DNA of 64,000 nt from Beijerinckiaceae bacterium (GTDB lineage Bacteria > Pseudomonadota > Alphaproteobacteria > Rhizobiales > Beijerinckiaceae): contig CANBNG010000002.1 in NCBI GenBank assembly GCA_947370975.1, positions 186,001 through 250,000 of the forward strand, read 5' to 3'. The notes beneath the pieces are model-generated. The model had not been told where the DNA came from and did no database searches. It saw only the letters and a list, made by a program, of their open reading frames with translations. Position numbers and translations under genes: made by a program. This document shows, piece after piece, positions 17,672 to 26,154 of this stretch. Within the stretch, counting starts at the first letter, position 1, and the number at the start of each line of letters is the position of its first letter.

Positions 17672-19885
17672 CTAACGCCGCAGAACGCTGATCATATTGC
17701 TCGCAAAACGCAATCGCTGCGCCATGACGGAAATGACATAGGTCAGAAACGCTTGCGTCAGATCCGGCCGCGTCAGCTTCAGGCGCCGGAACTCGTCGAT
17801 TCCCAACCGGTACATGACGCAATCCGTTTCGGCTATCACCGAGGCGCTTCTGGTTTCGCCGGTTAACAATCCCATCTCGCCGACGGTTGTCTGTGCGCCC
17901 AAACTGCGGACGCGGGTCGCCCCGCCATCGTCGTGGTTCACCACGATTCCAACGCGGCCGCGTAGAATAAAATGCATGCAGTCGGCCGGCGCTCCTTGCT
18001 GGGCGATCTCGTCACCTTGATGAAATTCGCAACGCTCGCACGCCTTGAAAAGGTCTTCCGTAAATGTGGGCTCGCCGAGGGCCTGCGTGAGCCATGACGT
18101 GAAATTTTCAGCCTCGTCGTCCATGTTCCTATAGCGTGAGATGATTGCGTTCTCACAAATCTCAAGGGCGCGATCGAAATCGTCGCTCAGGATGTCGTCA
18201 GGATCGAGCAAATCCTGAAATCGCTTCCGGAGGTCAGTCGGTGCGTTGACCATGACGATGTGCGCACCGTGCACTGATGCGATGCGCTTTATCTGAGCGA
18301 AACTGTGCATGGCCGAGGAATCGATGCCATTCACCAGCCCGAGGTCGAACAGCAGGAAACGGCATTCGGGCCGTCGCAGGAGCAGCACCTTGACGAACTC
18401 GTACAGCCGGTTGGTTGAGCCAAAAAACAGATAACTTTGAAGGATGAGGCCCTGAATTTCGTGTCTCTGCACGGCGAGAATGGCGAGTTCTTGAGGGTTC
18501 CGGTCCAGCGACGAGCTATATTCGGCGCCGTCGAAGCGAAACTTGATGCAGCTGATCCGGCTGGCGCTGAACGCGAAAGTCATGCATCCCGCGAGGATTC
18601 CAATGATGACGCCGGCCACGAACCCCCACTTGACGATAACAAGCGCGACCACGAGAAGCGCGGCGTAGTCGAGCGCAGGAATACTGCGCCGCGTGTCGAC
18701 GAGTTGCTTCCTCAAGAGATCGAGGCCGAGGTTCAGCATCAGGCCGCCGAGAATGAATTTTGGTATGAAAGCGATGAAGCCGCCGCCCAGGAACAGCATG
18801 CCAACAGAAACGAGCGCGACAACGACGCCCGAGAGGCGACCTCGCCCACCTACAGAATAGTTCAGCGTTGTGCGGCTCAAAGACGTGCAATTCACATAGC
18901 CTCCGAGAAGGCCCGACAGAATGTTGGCCACCCCGAGCATTTTGAGTTCATGCTCAAGTGCGACATCCTTATTGACGATGAATTCAACGCCGCTTGTGTT
19001 GAGCAGCATGGTGACCGTCGTGACGAAGATCATGGCTATGATATCGGCGCCGATGTTGGGGAGTATCCGCCACGGAAAAATCAGCAGGTCATTGACATCC
19101 CAGGTCGGAGACATGCCGACAGACTGCGGCGGCTTGATGAGCCAGCCAGCCTGTTGCGCCGTCGTCAAATCAGTGCCGGTGAGCTGCAGGACAAGATGCG
19201 TCACCAAAACGCCGGACAGAAGGACAATGGGAACGCTGACGGCTCCCGCCCGCAGACTGCGCAGAATGAAAATGGCGGCCGCGGTCACGCCAGCTGCGCT
19301 GAGCTCCCAGACAATGTTGGCCTCCCCGAGGAGACCGAGCGTCCCGAAGCTGATGGTGCGGCCAGCGACCATGCCAATGCCGCCGATTGTCATCAACCAA
19401 CCGGTGGCGGCGAGGAAGCCGCCTATGACGGGGTATGGAATAAAGCGGACCGCATTTCCTGCACGCAGAAAGCCGATGATCGACAGCACGGCGCCCGTTG
19501 CGATCGTGGTGATCGCTAACATCACCATCACGGGTGCGAGCAAATCGTCCGGCTCGCCAATCTGCTCAAATTCACGCATCAACCCGGTGATCATTGCGGC
19601 CGTGACCGCCGCCGTGGCGCCGTCAGGTCCGGCGATGACAAAGGGAAGCTTGCTGGTCATGGACATCATGAGGGACGCGGCCGCCATCGTGATGAACGTA
19701 GCCGCCAGTCCGTAGGCGACCCAGGGCGTCAACGGTGGCGCAAAAATCAGGTGCGCGAAGGTCAGGCCGTAGGCGATGCCCACAATGGAGCTGCAAAGCC
19801 CCCCGACAAGATCGCCAGTCGCTTTGACTTTAAGGGTTTTAAAAGGCTGATTGATCGCCGCGCCTGACGTTGTGATCCGTGTCAA
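17672..19885 (-). CDS. SulP anion transporter with STAS and cyclic-nucleotide-binding domains
   Basis: A protein of 737 residues with an N-terminal SulP/SLC26 membrane domain (about residues 20-400; IVGIAYGLTFAHL, GFLAATGWLMT, and the NCTSLSRTTLNYSVGGRG segment), a STAS domain near 450-560 (LLFDLGLVNGIDSSAMHSF) and a C-terminal cyclic-nucleotide-binding domain (ADCMHFILRGRVGIV, TVGEMGLLTGETRSASV). It should move sulfate, bicarbonate or another anion under control of cAMP. The start chosen is the TTG at 19885, preceded by a very strong site (GAGGGGGGTGAG); an ATG at 19975 would add 30 residues but has no ribosome site. It completes the set of cNMP-binding proteins around the cyclase. Confidence 0.85.
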   Translation of the reverse strand: MTRITTSGAAINQPFKTLKVKATGDLVGGLCSSIVGIAYGLTFAHLIFAPPLTPWVAYGLAATFITMAAASLMMSMTSKLPFVIAGPDGATAAVTAAMITGLMREFEQIGEPDDLLAPVMVMLAITTIATGAVLSIIGFLRAGNAVRFIPYPVIGGFLAATGWLMTIGGIGMVAGRTISFGTLGLLGEANIVWELSAAGVTAAAIFILRSLRAGAVSVPIVLLSGVLVTHLVLQLTGTDLTTAQQAGWLIKPPQSVGMSPTWDVNDLLIFPWRILPNIGADIIAMIFVTTVTMLLNTSGVEFIVNKDVALEHELKMLGVANILSGLLGGYVNCTSLSRTTLNYSVGGRGRLSGVVVALVSVGMLFLGGGFIAFIPKFILGGLMLNLGLDLLRKQLVDTRRSIPALDYAALLVVALVIVKWGFVAGVIIGILAGCMTFAFSASRISCIKFRFDGAEYSSSLDRNPQELAILAVQRHEIQGLILQSYLFFGSTNRLYEFVKVLLLRRPECRFLLFDLGLVNGIDSSAMHSFAQIKRIASVHGAHIVMVNAPTDLRKRFQDLLDPDDILSDDFDRALEICENAIISRYRNMDDEAENFTSWLTQALGEPTFTEDLFKACERCEFHQGDEIAQQGAPADCMHFILRGRVGIVVNHDDGGATRVRSLGAQTTVGEMGLLTGETRSASVIAETDCVMYRLGIDEFRRLKLTRPDLTQAFLTYVISVMAQRLRFASNMISVLRR

Positions 19886-20006
19886 CTCACCCCCCTCGAC
19901 TGCCAGCTCACCAAGGAAGGCGCGCAAACATATCTCCCTTGTGAGACACAGGGGCCATGACGCTGTAGGCCTCATTTGTGAATATTATAAGATAATTCCT
20001 TATTAA

Positions 20007-20283
20007 TTGGCTCGTGTTCAAGCCCATGAGGGGCCTGCGAGTTCCGCCGCAGGCCTCGACATGCCGGCTTGCGTCCGCAACGATCGGGGCTTTTGGCGCC
20101 GACACTACAACACCGTGCGGCCTCACGGATCCTTGGGCTACAAGCCCCCGGCTCCAGAGGTCTTCGCGCCAGCCTTGGCCACGCGGTCGGCTCCGCAACC
20201 CGGGCCAGCTACGCCGATCGCCCTAGCGTTAAGGCCGACCTTGAACTAAGTTTGAAAGTGGACCCGTCGATGGGGGCCGATCA
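20007..20283 (+). mobile_element. Right-end fragment of an IS3-family element with end of orfB
   Basis: The frame ending at 20249 contains WRRHYNTVRPHGSLGYKPP, the C-terminal end of IS3-family integrase cores (the last catalytic E lies just upstream in intact copies and is not seen), and stops shortly before the terminal repeat 20258-20283. That repeat, reversed, matches the left end at 5150-5176. Only about 80 codons remain. The fragment cuts into the 3' end of the gene that follows on the minus strand. Confidence 0.7.
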
Positions 20284-20963
20284 TCGATCGCAAGCGAATA
20301 ATCCGCCTTCCCGGCGACAATGGCGTCCGCCTCTCCAATCGGCGAAACGATCGTGTATCCTGAGCCGGTAAAGGCGCGCGCCAGCTGATCAGTGACATAT
20401 TCCACCGCCGGATCATTGGTTTCAGGCTTGCCGAAGACAAAGGTCAGCGCATTGGAAAGCGTCCGTTCCTTCGACTTCATCTCGCGCTCGAAATCCTGCG
20501 CTCCGACCCTGATCGAACCGTCCGCACGGCACGTGTAAGCCGTAACCGGCGTTTTCTTGTCCGACCCGGGAATGAGCTTGTTGGCGCGATCAAGCATCCG
20601 GCAATTGTGCATGGTGTCGGATGTGAAATAGCGGCGCTTAAACGTGTTGAAGTCGCGTTCCATGTCCGCGCGGAATTTTTCGCCTATTTCGGATTCCGAC
20701 TGCGCGCCGGCGAGCTGGCGCAAGACCGTGTTGAAGCCCCGGTAATAAGCCTCCAGCGCAGCCTCTTTTTCGACTTTCGCATTGCCGACTGCGTTGAACG
20801 CCGTTTCATCATAGGAAATGTCGATCGCAGAGGAGTCGCCTCCGGGTTTCACGACCGTGTCGATTTGCGTTTCAACCCGTGTCTGGACGCGCGTCTCGAC
20901 GTTTTGGGCGAAGGCGTCCAGGCCGACGAGCAGGAGACCTGCGATGACTGAGAAATGCCGCAT
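20229..20963 (-). pseudogene. Exported protein of unknown function, 3' end replaced by IS sequence
   Basis: The frame starts with a signal peptide (MRHFSVIAGLLLVGLDAFAQ) followed by a Val/Thr/Gln repeat (VETRVQTRVETQIDTV) and an alpha/beta region with two cysteines. The gene's own sequence ends near 20284 (DYSLAIDD); the last 17 codons are read from the inverted end of the IS fragment. The family is not recognised; GEADAIVAGKADYS recalls exported proteins that carry a repeated aDyv.G segment, but this is weak. The protein may still be made with a foreign tail. Confidence 0.6.
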
Positions 20964-21003
20964 GGATACCCCTAAAATTCGTTCGCTGTCGCCTTACTTG
21001 TAG

Positions 21004-21627
21004 TCAAGCGCTGCGTGAACCAATTCTTCCTTCATGTGCCTGACGGGTGTCGCGCTCAACTTTGGCGACCATGTCGGTGAAGATCTTCTGCGCGCGCGGC
21101 TGGCCCTTGGCGGCGTTCACTGCGACGCCCTCGGCCGCGGTCTGCGTTTCCGCCAAGTGGCGCCAATCCACGCAGATGAAGTGGATCGAGCCATCGATGC
21201 TGAATTCGACGAGAATCCTGAAGCCGCCCTTCAGGAAGGCCACGAATTCTGCGGCTCTCATCTCGCCAGACGCCATGGCGAATTCCCGGTGCTGGGTCGC
21301 GCCCAGCCCGCTGACAGGCCCGGCGATGGGGACGTTGTAAGGCGGGTCGGTAAAGACCATCTGGGCACGCTCGCCATCCATCAGCGCGGCAATCACTTCG
21401 CTATCCCGCGCGTCGTCGCAGATGAGGCGATGATCCCCAAGGCGGAAGATGTCGCCAAGTCGACAGCGGGGAGGGCCGTCCAGATCTTCAGGAAGGCGAT
21501 CATCGGCTGGGTCGTTGGGCTCGGTCGGGGTTCCGCTTTCAATGAGGTGGTCGATCTCTGAGATCGAGAAGCCGGTCAGTTCAAGATCGAAGTCTGCGTT
21601 GATCGTCTGCAGCTCCTTCCAGATCAC
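21004..21627 (-). pseudogene. Chimeric relic: ParB-linked DNA methylase joined to a DUF5681-type tail
   Basis: The first part reads FDLELTGFSISEIDHLIE and LGDHRLICDDARD and then MVFTDPPYNVPI, with DPPYN as the catalytic motif of beta-class adenine or cytosine-N4 methylases that carry a ParB-like front. After about residue 150 (FICVDWRHLAE) the target-recognition part and the SAM-binding FxGxG motif are missing, and the sequence passes into AAKGQPRAQKIFTDMVAKVE, which resembles DUF5681 proteins found next to such methylases in prophages. The frame stays open across the join. It is best read as a deletion scar of a prophage or mobile element. Confidence 0.55.
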
Positions 21628-22190
21628 TGTTTATACCTAAACTAAGCTTCAAAAGCAATACTTAGGGACTGGAGCCGCTCGACGTCTCTGCGCCGCGGAC
21701 GCTTCGTGCAGGGCTTGTCTCGAAGCCCCTTGTCTCAATTGGCGGCCTCGCAGACGAGTAGCAAACTCACCTGATCAGGCCTGTTCGGGGGGCTCGATAT
21801 TCCCTGATGTCCTGTTTTCAATTCTCTGTTCTTGTGGGCAGGGAATTGCATGAAAACTTCAGGATCAGCTTGGTTTTGTGCGCTTCCCGGCCGGTTCGAC
21901 GCACCGTTAATGGCCAGATCAGCCCAAATTCCCTGTATTTTCCCTGTAAATTCGGTTTCATGAACATCTTTCGCCCCCAGACCGGTTTGACCGGACTGCG
22001 TCGTCAGCCACACAATCTGAAGATTGAGCTGCTACTTCCATGACGCGGTCGGCGAGATATAGCCAATGCGCGCGCTCCACCATGGGGATCTCCTGTCTGC
22101 CGGGCTGCGCCAGAGATCCCGGGCGTCAGCATCCATGCGCTGCCCCTATCCGGAGCAGCCCATTATAATGACCTTGCAGATATGCGCGTC
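21628..22190. other. Intergenic region with short attccctg-type repeats
   Basis: No recognised gene. Between 21800 and 21960 the sequence attccctg / cagggaat and close variants occurs several times in both orientations, giving a minus-strand frame (21735-22013) with NREL and QGI motifs of a kind often predicted as hypothetical proteins in this order. This looks like a degenerate repeated element rather than a gene. Confidence 0.4.
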
Positions 22191-23213
22191 CTAGTGCGCC
22201 TGCTTGGCAGGCTGCACAATCTCCTGGCCAATCCTTGAAATATTGTCGGGATCGGGAATCATCTTGCAGAGAATGAGCTCGAGCCCCATGTCGCGGTATC
22301 TGCCGATCTGTTTCAGGATCGTTTCCGGCTTGCCAATGAGGCCCGCTTTCAGCGCCGGGAGCATCCGGCGCTGTAATTTGCGCTCATCGGGCTCGGGATC
22401 ATATTTGAGCACCTGCTCGATTGTTTCTCGTATGCCGGTCTCTTCGTCTTTTCCCAAAGCCACGAAGGGGTTCATGCCGAAGCGTACCGTGCGTCCTTCG
22501 TCCTTTGCGCGGCGGCGCATGTCGTTGATTGCATCCTCCACACCCCGAAGCACATCGTCCGTGGTCTCGGCGGCCTTGGGATAGTTGATGAACCACCAGT
22601 CGCAAGTCTGGGCTATGAAATCGCGGCCCTCGTCGCCAGCACTGACGGAGAAGATTTCCGGCGAGCGCTCATGGCCCGGCCTCAGCAGCAGATGGGCGTT
22701 CTCGTAATTGAAGAACTCTCCCGAGAATGAAAACTTTTCATTCTCCCAGAGCCCCCGCAAGACAGAAATGAACTCCGACGCGCGCTTGTATCGCGCTTCG
22801 CCGTGCAGAATCGTGCCGCCGAACATTTCGAATTCCTCATCGAACCAGCCGTTGACGATATTCAGCGCCATTCCCGCCTTGCACATGCGGTCCAGCGAGA
22901 CCGACATTTTGGCGGTAAGAACGGGATCGAGCAGGCCCGGATGGATGGCGACAAGCGCCCGGATATGGTCCAGCTGCGAAGCAACGGCGCCAGCAAGCAG
23001 CCATGCCGAGAGGTCCGTGCCAAGATGTCGCTCCGCGAAGAGGCAAAGATCGAAGCCTGATCGATCCGCAGCCTGCAGAAGGTTGAGCGAATGTTCGAGT
23101 TGCAGATCACGGCTGCCAGCAGGCAAGGGGTTCAGCGCCTCAGCATGGGCTTTGGCGATTTCGCCTGAACCAACGGTCGCCATGGGAATGGGCGCGTAGA
23201 GACCAAATTGCAT
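22191..23213 (-). CDS. LLM-class flavin-dependent monooxygenase
   Basis: A 340-residue protein with the bacterial luciferase-type TIM barrel: MQFGLYAPI at the start, SGFDLCLFAERHLG near 58, KAGMALNIVNGWFDEEFEMFG near 120 and ALKAGLIGKPETI near 290. Such enzymes use reduced FMN from a partner reductase to oxygenate alkanesulfonates, sulfones, nitrilotriacetate or similar compounds. The NGW.DEEF segment is typical of the alkanesulfonate/dimethylsulfone group, but the substrate is not determined. No flavin reductase gene is near. The LysR gene behind it has the same orientation, 360 bases upstream, so the two may or may not be co-transcribed. Confidence 0.85.
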   Translation of the reverse strand: MQFGLYAPIPMATVGSGEIAKAHAEALNPLPAGSRDLQLEHSLNLLQAADRSGFDLCLFAERHLGTDLSAWLLAGAVASQLDHIRALVAIHPGLLDPVLTAKMSVSLDRMCKAGMALNIVNGWFDEEFEMFGGTILHGEARYKRASEFISVLRGLWENEKFSFSGEFFNYENAHLLLRPGHERSPEIFSVSAGDEGRDFIAQTCDWWFINYPKAAETTDDVLRGVEDAINDMRRRAKDEGRTVRFGMNPFVALGKDEETGIRETIEQVLKYDPEPDERKLQRRMLPALKAGLIGKPETILKQIGRYRDMGLELILCKMIPDPDNISRIGQEIVQPAKQAH

Positions 23214-23577
23214 GGCTGTTCCCTCGTATTGTTTTCGTCTTGATTATTGGAGATGGCGGCGCGCATGCGCAACTCAGGACGGCCTCTCCCGGTATGCGTG
23301 GAATGGCATCCGTCAAAATGCTTGTTTTCTCCATAAGTCTTTGAAAGATTTATATCTTCGACGGATGCGGTCGGCGGTCTGTTGCACGAATGACCCCTAT
23401 TGTTGCAAATCGCTAAAGAGTGTTTTGCGCCGCTTTGGCTTTCCAGATGGCGCTCCTGTGGATGGCTGATGCGGCTGCGCCGCTCTATCCCGTCACCGGC
23501 GAAGATGCTGAGGCGATGATTGCAGACAGGGAGAACATCAAGCCTGAAGTTCTGGATTGCGCCCCCAAGATCTATAA
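23214..23577. other. Intergenic region between LysR and LLM genes
   Basis: About 360 bases, no supported gene. It should hold the promoter of the LLM monooxygenase gene. Short open frames on both strands lack any recognisable sequence. Confidence 0.35.
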
Positions 23578-24519
23578 TCAGGCGCACGATTCCATTGGTC
23601 CCAACTGTTCCATCCAGGTCGGATTCCTGAAGCGGGATTCGAGGAATTTCAGGAACAGTCGGACCGACTGTGGTTGCGGGCGTGCATTCTTGTAATAGGC
23701 GGCGATGGTCTGCTCGGGTATTTTATAATCCTCAAGCAAGCGTACCAGCGTCCCCTTGCGAAGGTCCTCGGCGACACAAAAGAGCGGCAGAAGGGCGATG
23801 CCCGTGCCATCCAGAACCATGTAGCGCATCACGATTGCAGTGCTGGGGGCGACAACTCCAGAGACCTTGATCGTCTGCTTGCCCCCCGGCCCATCGAACG
23901 GCCAGGTACCTTTGACAAATGGGCGCAAGGTACAAAGGCAAGAATGCTTCGCAAGATCATCGGGCGTTCGAGGCTTGCCTGTCTTCTTGAGATATTCGGG
24001 CGATGCGCAGACAACCCATGGAATGCGGCCGAGCTTGCGCATGATGAGGTTCGAATCCCGCGGCTGGGTGAAGCGTATCAGGATGTCCGCCCCATATTGA
24101 CTGGGATCGAAGCTCGATTGCCAATTGTCGCTGATGATCAGGCTGGCATTCACGGCAGGATATTGGGCTGCGAAAGCAGCCAACGCCTTTCCCATCTCGA
24201 GAATACCAAACGACATGGGGGCGATGATGTTCAGTTGACCTGAAGGTTCATCATGAAGGTGCTTCAGGGCGCGTTCTTCCTGCTGCACTTCATCGAGAAT
24301 GCGCACGCAGAAATCATAATAGCGTTTGCCCGCATCTGTCAGGCTGACATTGCGTGTTGTGCGGTTGACAAGGGGAATGCCGAGATCGGTTTCGAGCTGC
24401 TGCAATCGCCGCGTCATAAGGGCCGGCGAGACGCCCAGCGTGTTCGCAGCTGCAGAAAAATTGCACTGTTTCGCGACGCGGACGAACGAATCCATCTCGA
24501 CAAGACGGTTGACCGTCAT
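23578..24519 (-). CDS. LysR-family transcriptional regulator
   Basis: A 313-residue protein with the family's N-terminal winged helix (FVRVAKQCNFSAAANTLGVS, then LMTRRLQQLETDLG at about 30-43) and a periplasmic-binding-protein-like effector domain. The start at 24519 is preferred over an upstream frame start because GGGAGGA lies at the right distance. It is transcribed away from the cupin operon, the usual arrangement for a LysR regulator and its target, and candidate binding sites lie between the two starts. Confidence 0.92.
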   Translation of the reverse strand: MTVNRLVEMDSFVRVAKQCNFSAAANTLGVSPALMTRRLQQLETDLGIPLVNRTTRNVSLTDAGKRYYDFCVRILDEVQQEERALKHLHDEPSGQLNIIAPMSFGILEMGKALAAFAAQYPAVNASLIISDNWQSSFDPSQYGADILIRFTQPRDSNLIMRKLGRIPWVVCASPEYLKKTGKPRTPDDLAKHSCLCTLRPFVKGTWPFDGPGGKQTIKVSGVVAPSTAIVMRYMVLDGTGIALLPLFCVAEDLRKGTLVRLLEDYKIPEQTIAAYYKNARPQPQSVRLFLKFLESRFRNPTWMEQLGPMESCA

Positions 24520-24564
24520 GAACGTCCTCCCTGACTGAACTTCTCTGTCGGAAGCTCTGCACAA

Positions 24565-24601
24565 ATTCTATTGCAGAATATTGAAAACACAATTGCAGAA
24601 T
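24565..24601. promoter_or_regulatory. Candidate LysR operator in the divergent intergenic region
   Basis: The decamer ATTGCAGAAT occurs at 24570-24579 and again at 24592-24601, 22 bases (two helical turns) apart. The first copy overlaps a dyad ATTCT-N5-AGAAT (24565-24579), the T-N11-A form usual for LysR boxes. It lies 46 bases upstream of the LysR start and about 85 upstream of the cupin start. Confidence 0.45.
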
Positions 24602-24685
24602 TCCCGGTGGCTCCGTCTCTGCTCTCCGATACAGTTCGGCCAAGATAACAAGGTCCGAGAGACCAGATCACGGGAGGAGACGAAC

Positions 24686-25270
24686 ATGGCTCACGCTGCA
24701 GCGGCGGCCTTTTCTGAATTTCTTCAAAAGGTGCACGCTGTCTGGGCGCGCGAAAGCGACATGCAGAAGCGGATGGAGGAAACGCAGCCGCTCCTGACAG
24801 AGCTGGTCAGAAATCCTGCAGTTCGGGATTCCGCCTCCCAGTGGCCTTCGACTGAGGGTCACAAGAACCTTCTCCTGCATACGGATGAGCAATTTGGGTT
24901 CATCATCAACGCAGTGGTGCGCGAACCTAACCGCAAGGGGAGCGTGCATGACCATTCGCAGGCCTGGGTCCTGTACGGTTTGGTCGAGGGCACGGAGTCT
25001 CTGGAACGCTATGACCGGATGGATGACGCCAGCCGCCCCGATTATGCGGAGGTCAAACTCGCCAGCGTCACCATCGGTCAGCCGGGTACTGTCGACCTGG
25101 TACCGCCGTTCAATATTCATGCGGAACAGGGAGGTCCGGGGCGCTCTGTTGCCATGATCTTCCGGAGCGAGCGCCTTGTCGGGCGCATTCTTCAGCACGG
25201 ATATGACGTAGCGACCGGCAAGGTGACCGAGCGCTACGGACCGACGCAAATTCCCTTCAGTCTCGCCTGA
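24686..25270 (+). CDS. Cupin-fold protein
   Basis: A 194-residue protein with a cupin-type metal site: VHDHSQAWVLYGLVEGTESLERY near 91-113 gives the H.H....E pattern of motif 1, and PFNIHAEQG near 148 gives the histidine of motif 2. It resembles small cysteine-dioxygenase-like or sensor cupins. The ATG at 24686 has a strong ribosome site (GGGAGGAG). It is the first gene of a probable operon with an alpha/beta hydrolase (17 bases on) and a TctC binding protein, opposite the LysR gene. Confidence 0.7.
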   Translation: MAHAAAAAFSEFLQKVHAVWARESDMQKRMEETQPLLTELVRNPAVRDSASQWPSTEGHKNLLLHTDEQFGFIINAVVREPNRKGSVHDHSQAWVLYGLVEGTESLERYDRMDDASRPDYAEVKLASVTIGQPGTVDLVPPFNIHAEQGGPGRSVAMIFRSERLVGRILQHGYDVATGKVTERYGPTQIPFSLA

Positions 25271-25287
25271 CGCGGGAGTTGACGCGC

Positions 25288-26106
25288 ATGCCGATGCTGC
25301 AGGTTCCGGGCGCAGAGCTCCACTACACGGTCGAAGGGCAGGGCCCTCCGCTTTTGCTTGTCGCTGGCACGGCGTGCGATGGGACCTATTGGTCGCGATT
25401 CCAGACCCCGGACTTCGCCCGTGATTTCTCGGTGATCACTTTTGATCAGCGCGGTACGGGCAAGTCGATTACGCAGACCGAGGATTATTCCACGCAGCGC
25501 CTCGCCGCCGACTCTGCGGCGATCATCAGGGCGGTCGGGCGCGGGCCTGCGATCGTCTGGGGACATTCAATGGGCGGTCGTGTGGCCCAACTCGTTGCGC
25601 TCGATCATGGGGAACATGTCCGCGCGCTGGTGCTTGCCTCGACGGGATCTTCCTTCAAGGCCAAGGGCGGCATAGCCGTGAAAACCTGCCTCGGGATCCT
25701 GAAACTGGGATACGAGGCTTACGTTCGAAAACATTCAACCGAAATCGGTTTCAGCAAGGCCTTCATCGAGGCCAATGCGGCCCTCGTGTCGTCCATCATG
25801 GACGAGATGATGGCTACGCTTCCGCCGGTGGAGGTCTATTTCGCGCATATCATCTCTAGGCAGGACCACGAGACGACAGCGCGATTGCAATTTCTCCGGT
25901 GTCCCACGCTTGTCATGGTGGGCGGCGATGAAACGCATGGGACGTCCGATACGACACATGTCGAATCCTCTCGCGTTCTGGCCCGCGCAATTCCTGGCGC
26001 ACAGTTCGAAGTGCTGGAAGGCGAGGGACATTTTTACTCTCATTCCGCTCCTGAATTGACCAGCAGGCTCGTGCGGGAGTGGCTGTCTTCCAGCGGAATT
26101 GGCTGA
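25288..26106 (+). CDS. Alpha/beta hydrolase
   Basis: A 272-residue cytosolic hydrolase. VITFDQRGTGKS near 51-62, the nucleophile elbow GHSMGG near 95-100, an acid near LVMVGGDETHG, and a C-terminal GEGHF with the catalytic histidine. The pattern is that of 3-oxoadipate enol-lactonase-like and haloperoxidase-like hydrolases. The ATG at 25288 is chosen because GGAG lies nine bases upstream; a TTG at 25279 is possible. The operon context suggests a role in breaking down whatever the TctC protein binds. Confidence 0.85.
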   Translation: MPMLQVPGAELHYTVEGQGPPLLLVAGTACDGTYWSRFQTPDFARDFSVITFDQRGTGKSITQTEDYSTQRLAADSAAIIRAVGRGPAIVWGHSMGGRVAQLVALDHGEHVRALVLASTGSSFKAKGGIAVKTCLGILKLGYEAYVRKHSTEIGFSKAFIEANAALVSSIMDEMMATLPPVEVYFAHIISRQDHETTARLQFLRCPTLVMVGGDETHGTSDTTHVESSRVLARAIPGAQFEVLEGEGHFYSHSAPELTSRLVREWLSSSGIG

Positions 26107-26154
26107 GTGAACGTGCGCGTCGTTTGGCAGATTTACAAGACAAGGCGGTGCGAA

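Noticed and set aside
18437..19519. Plus-strand open frame of 360 codons
   Set aside because: Antisense of the SulP transporter gene, with a charged low-complexity translation.
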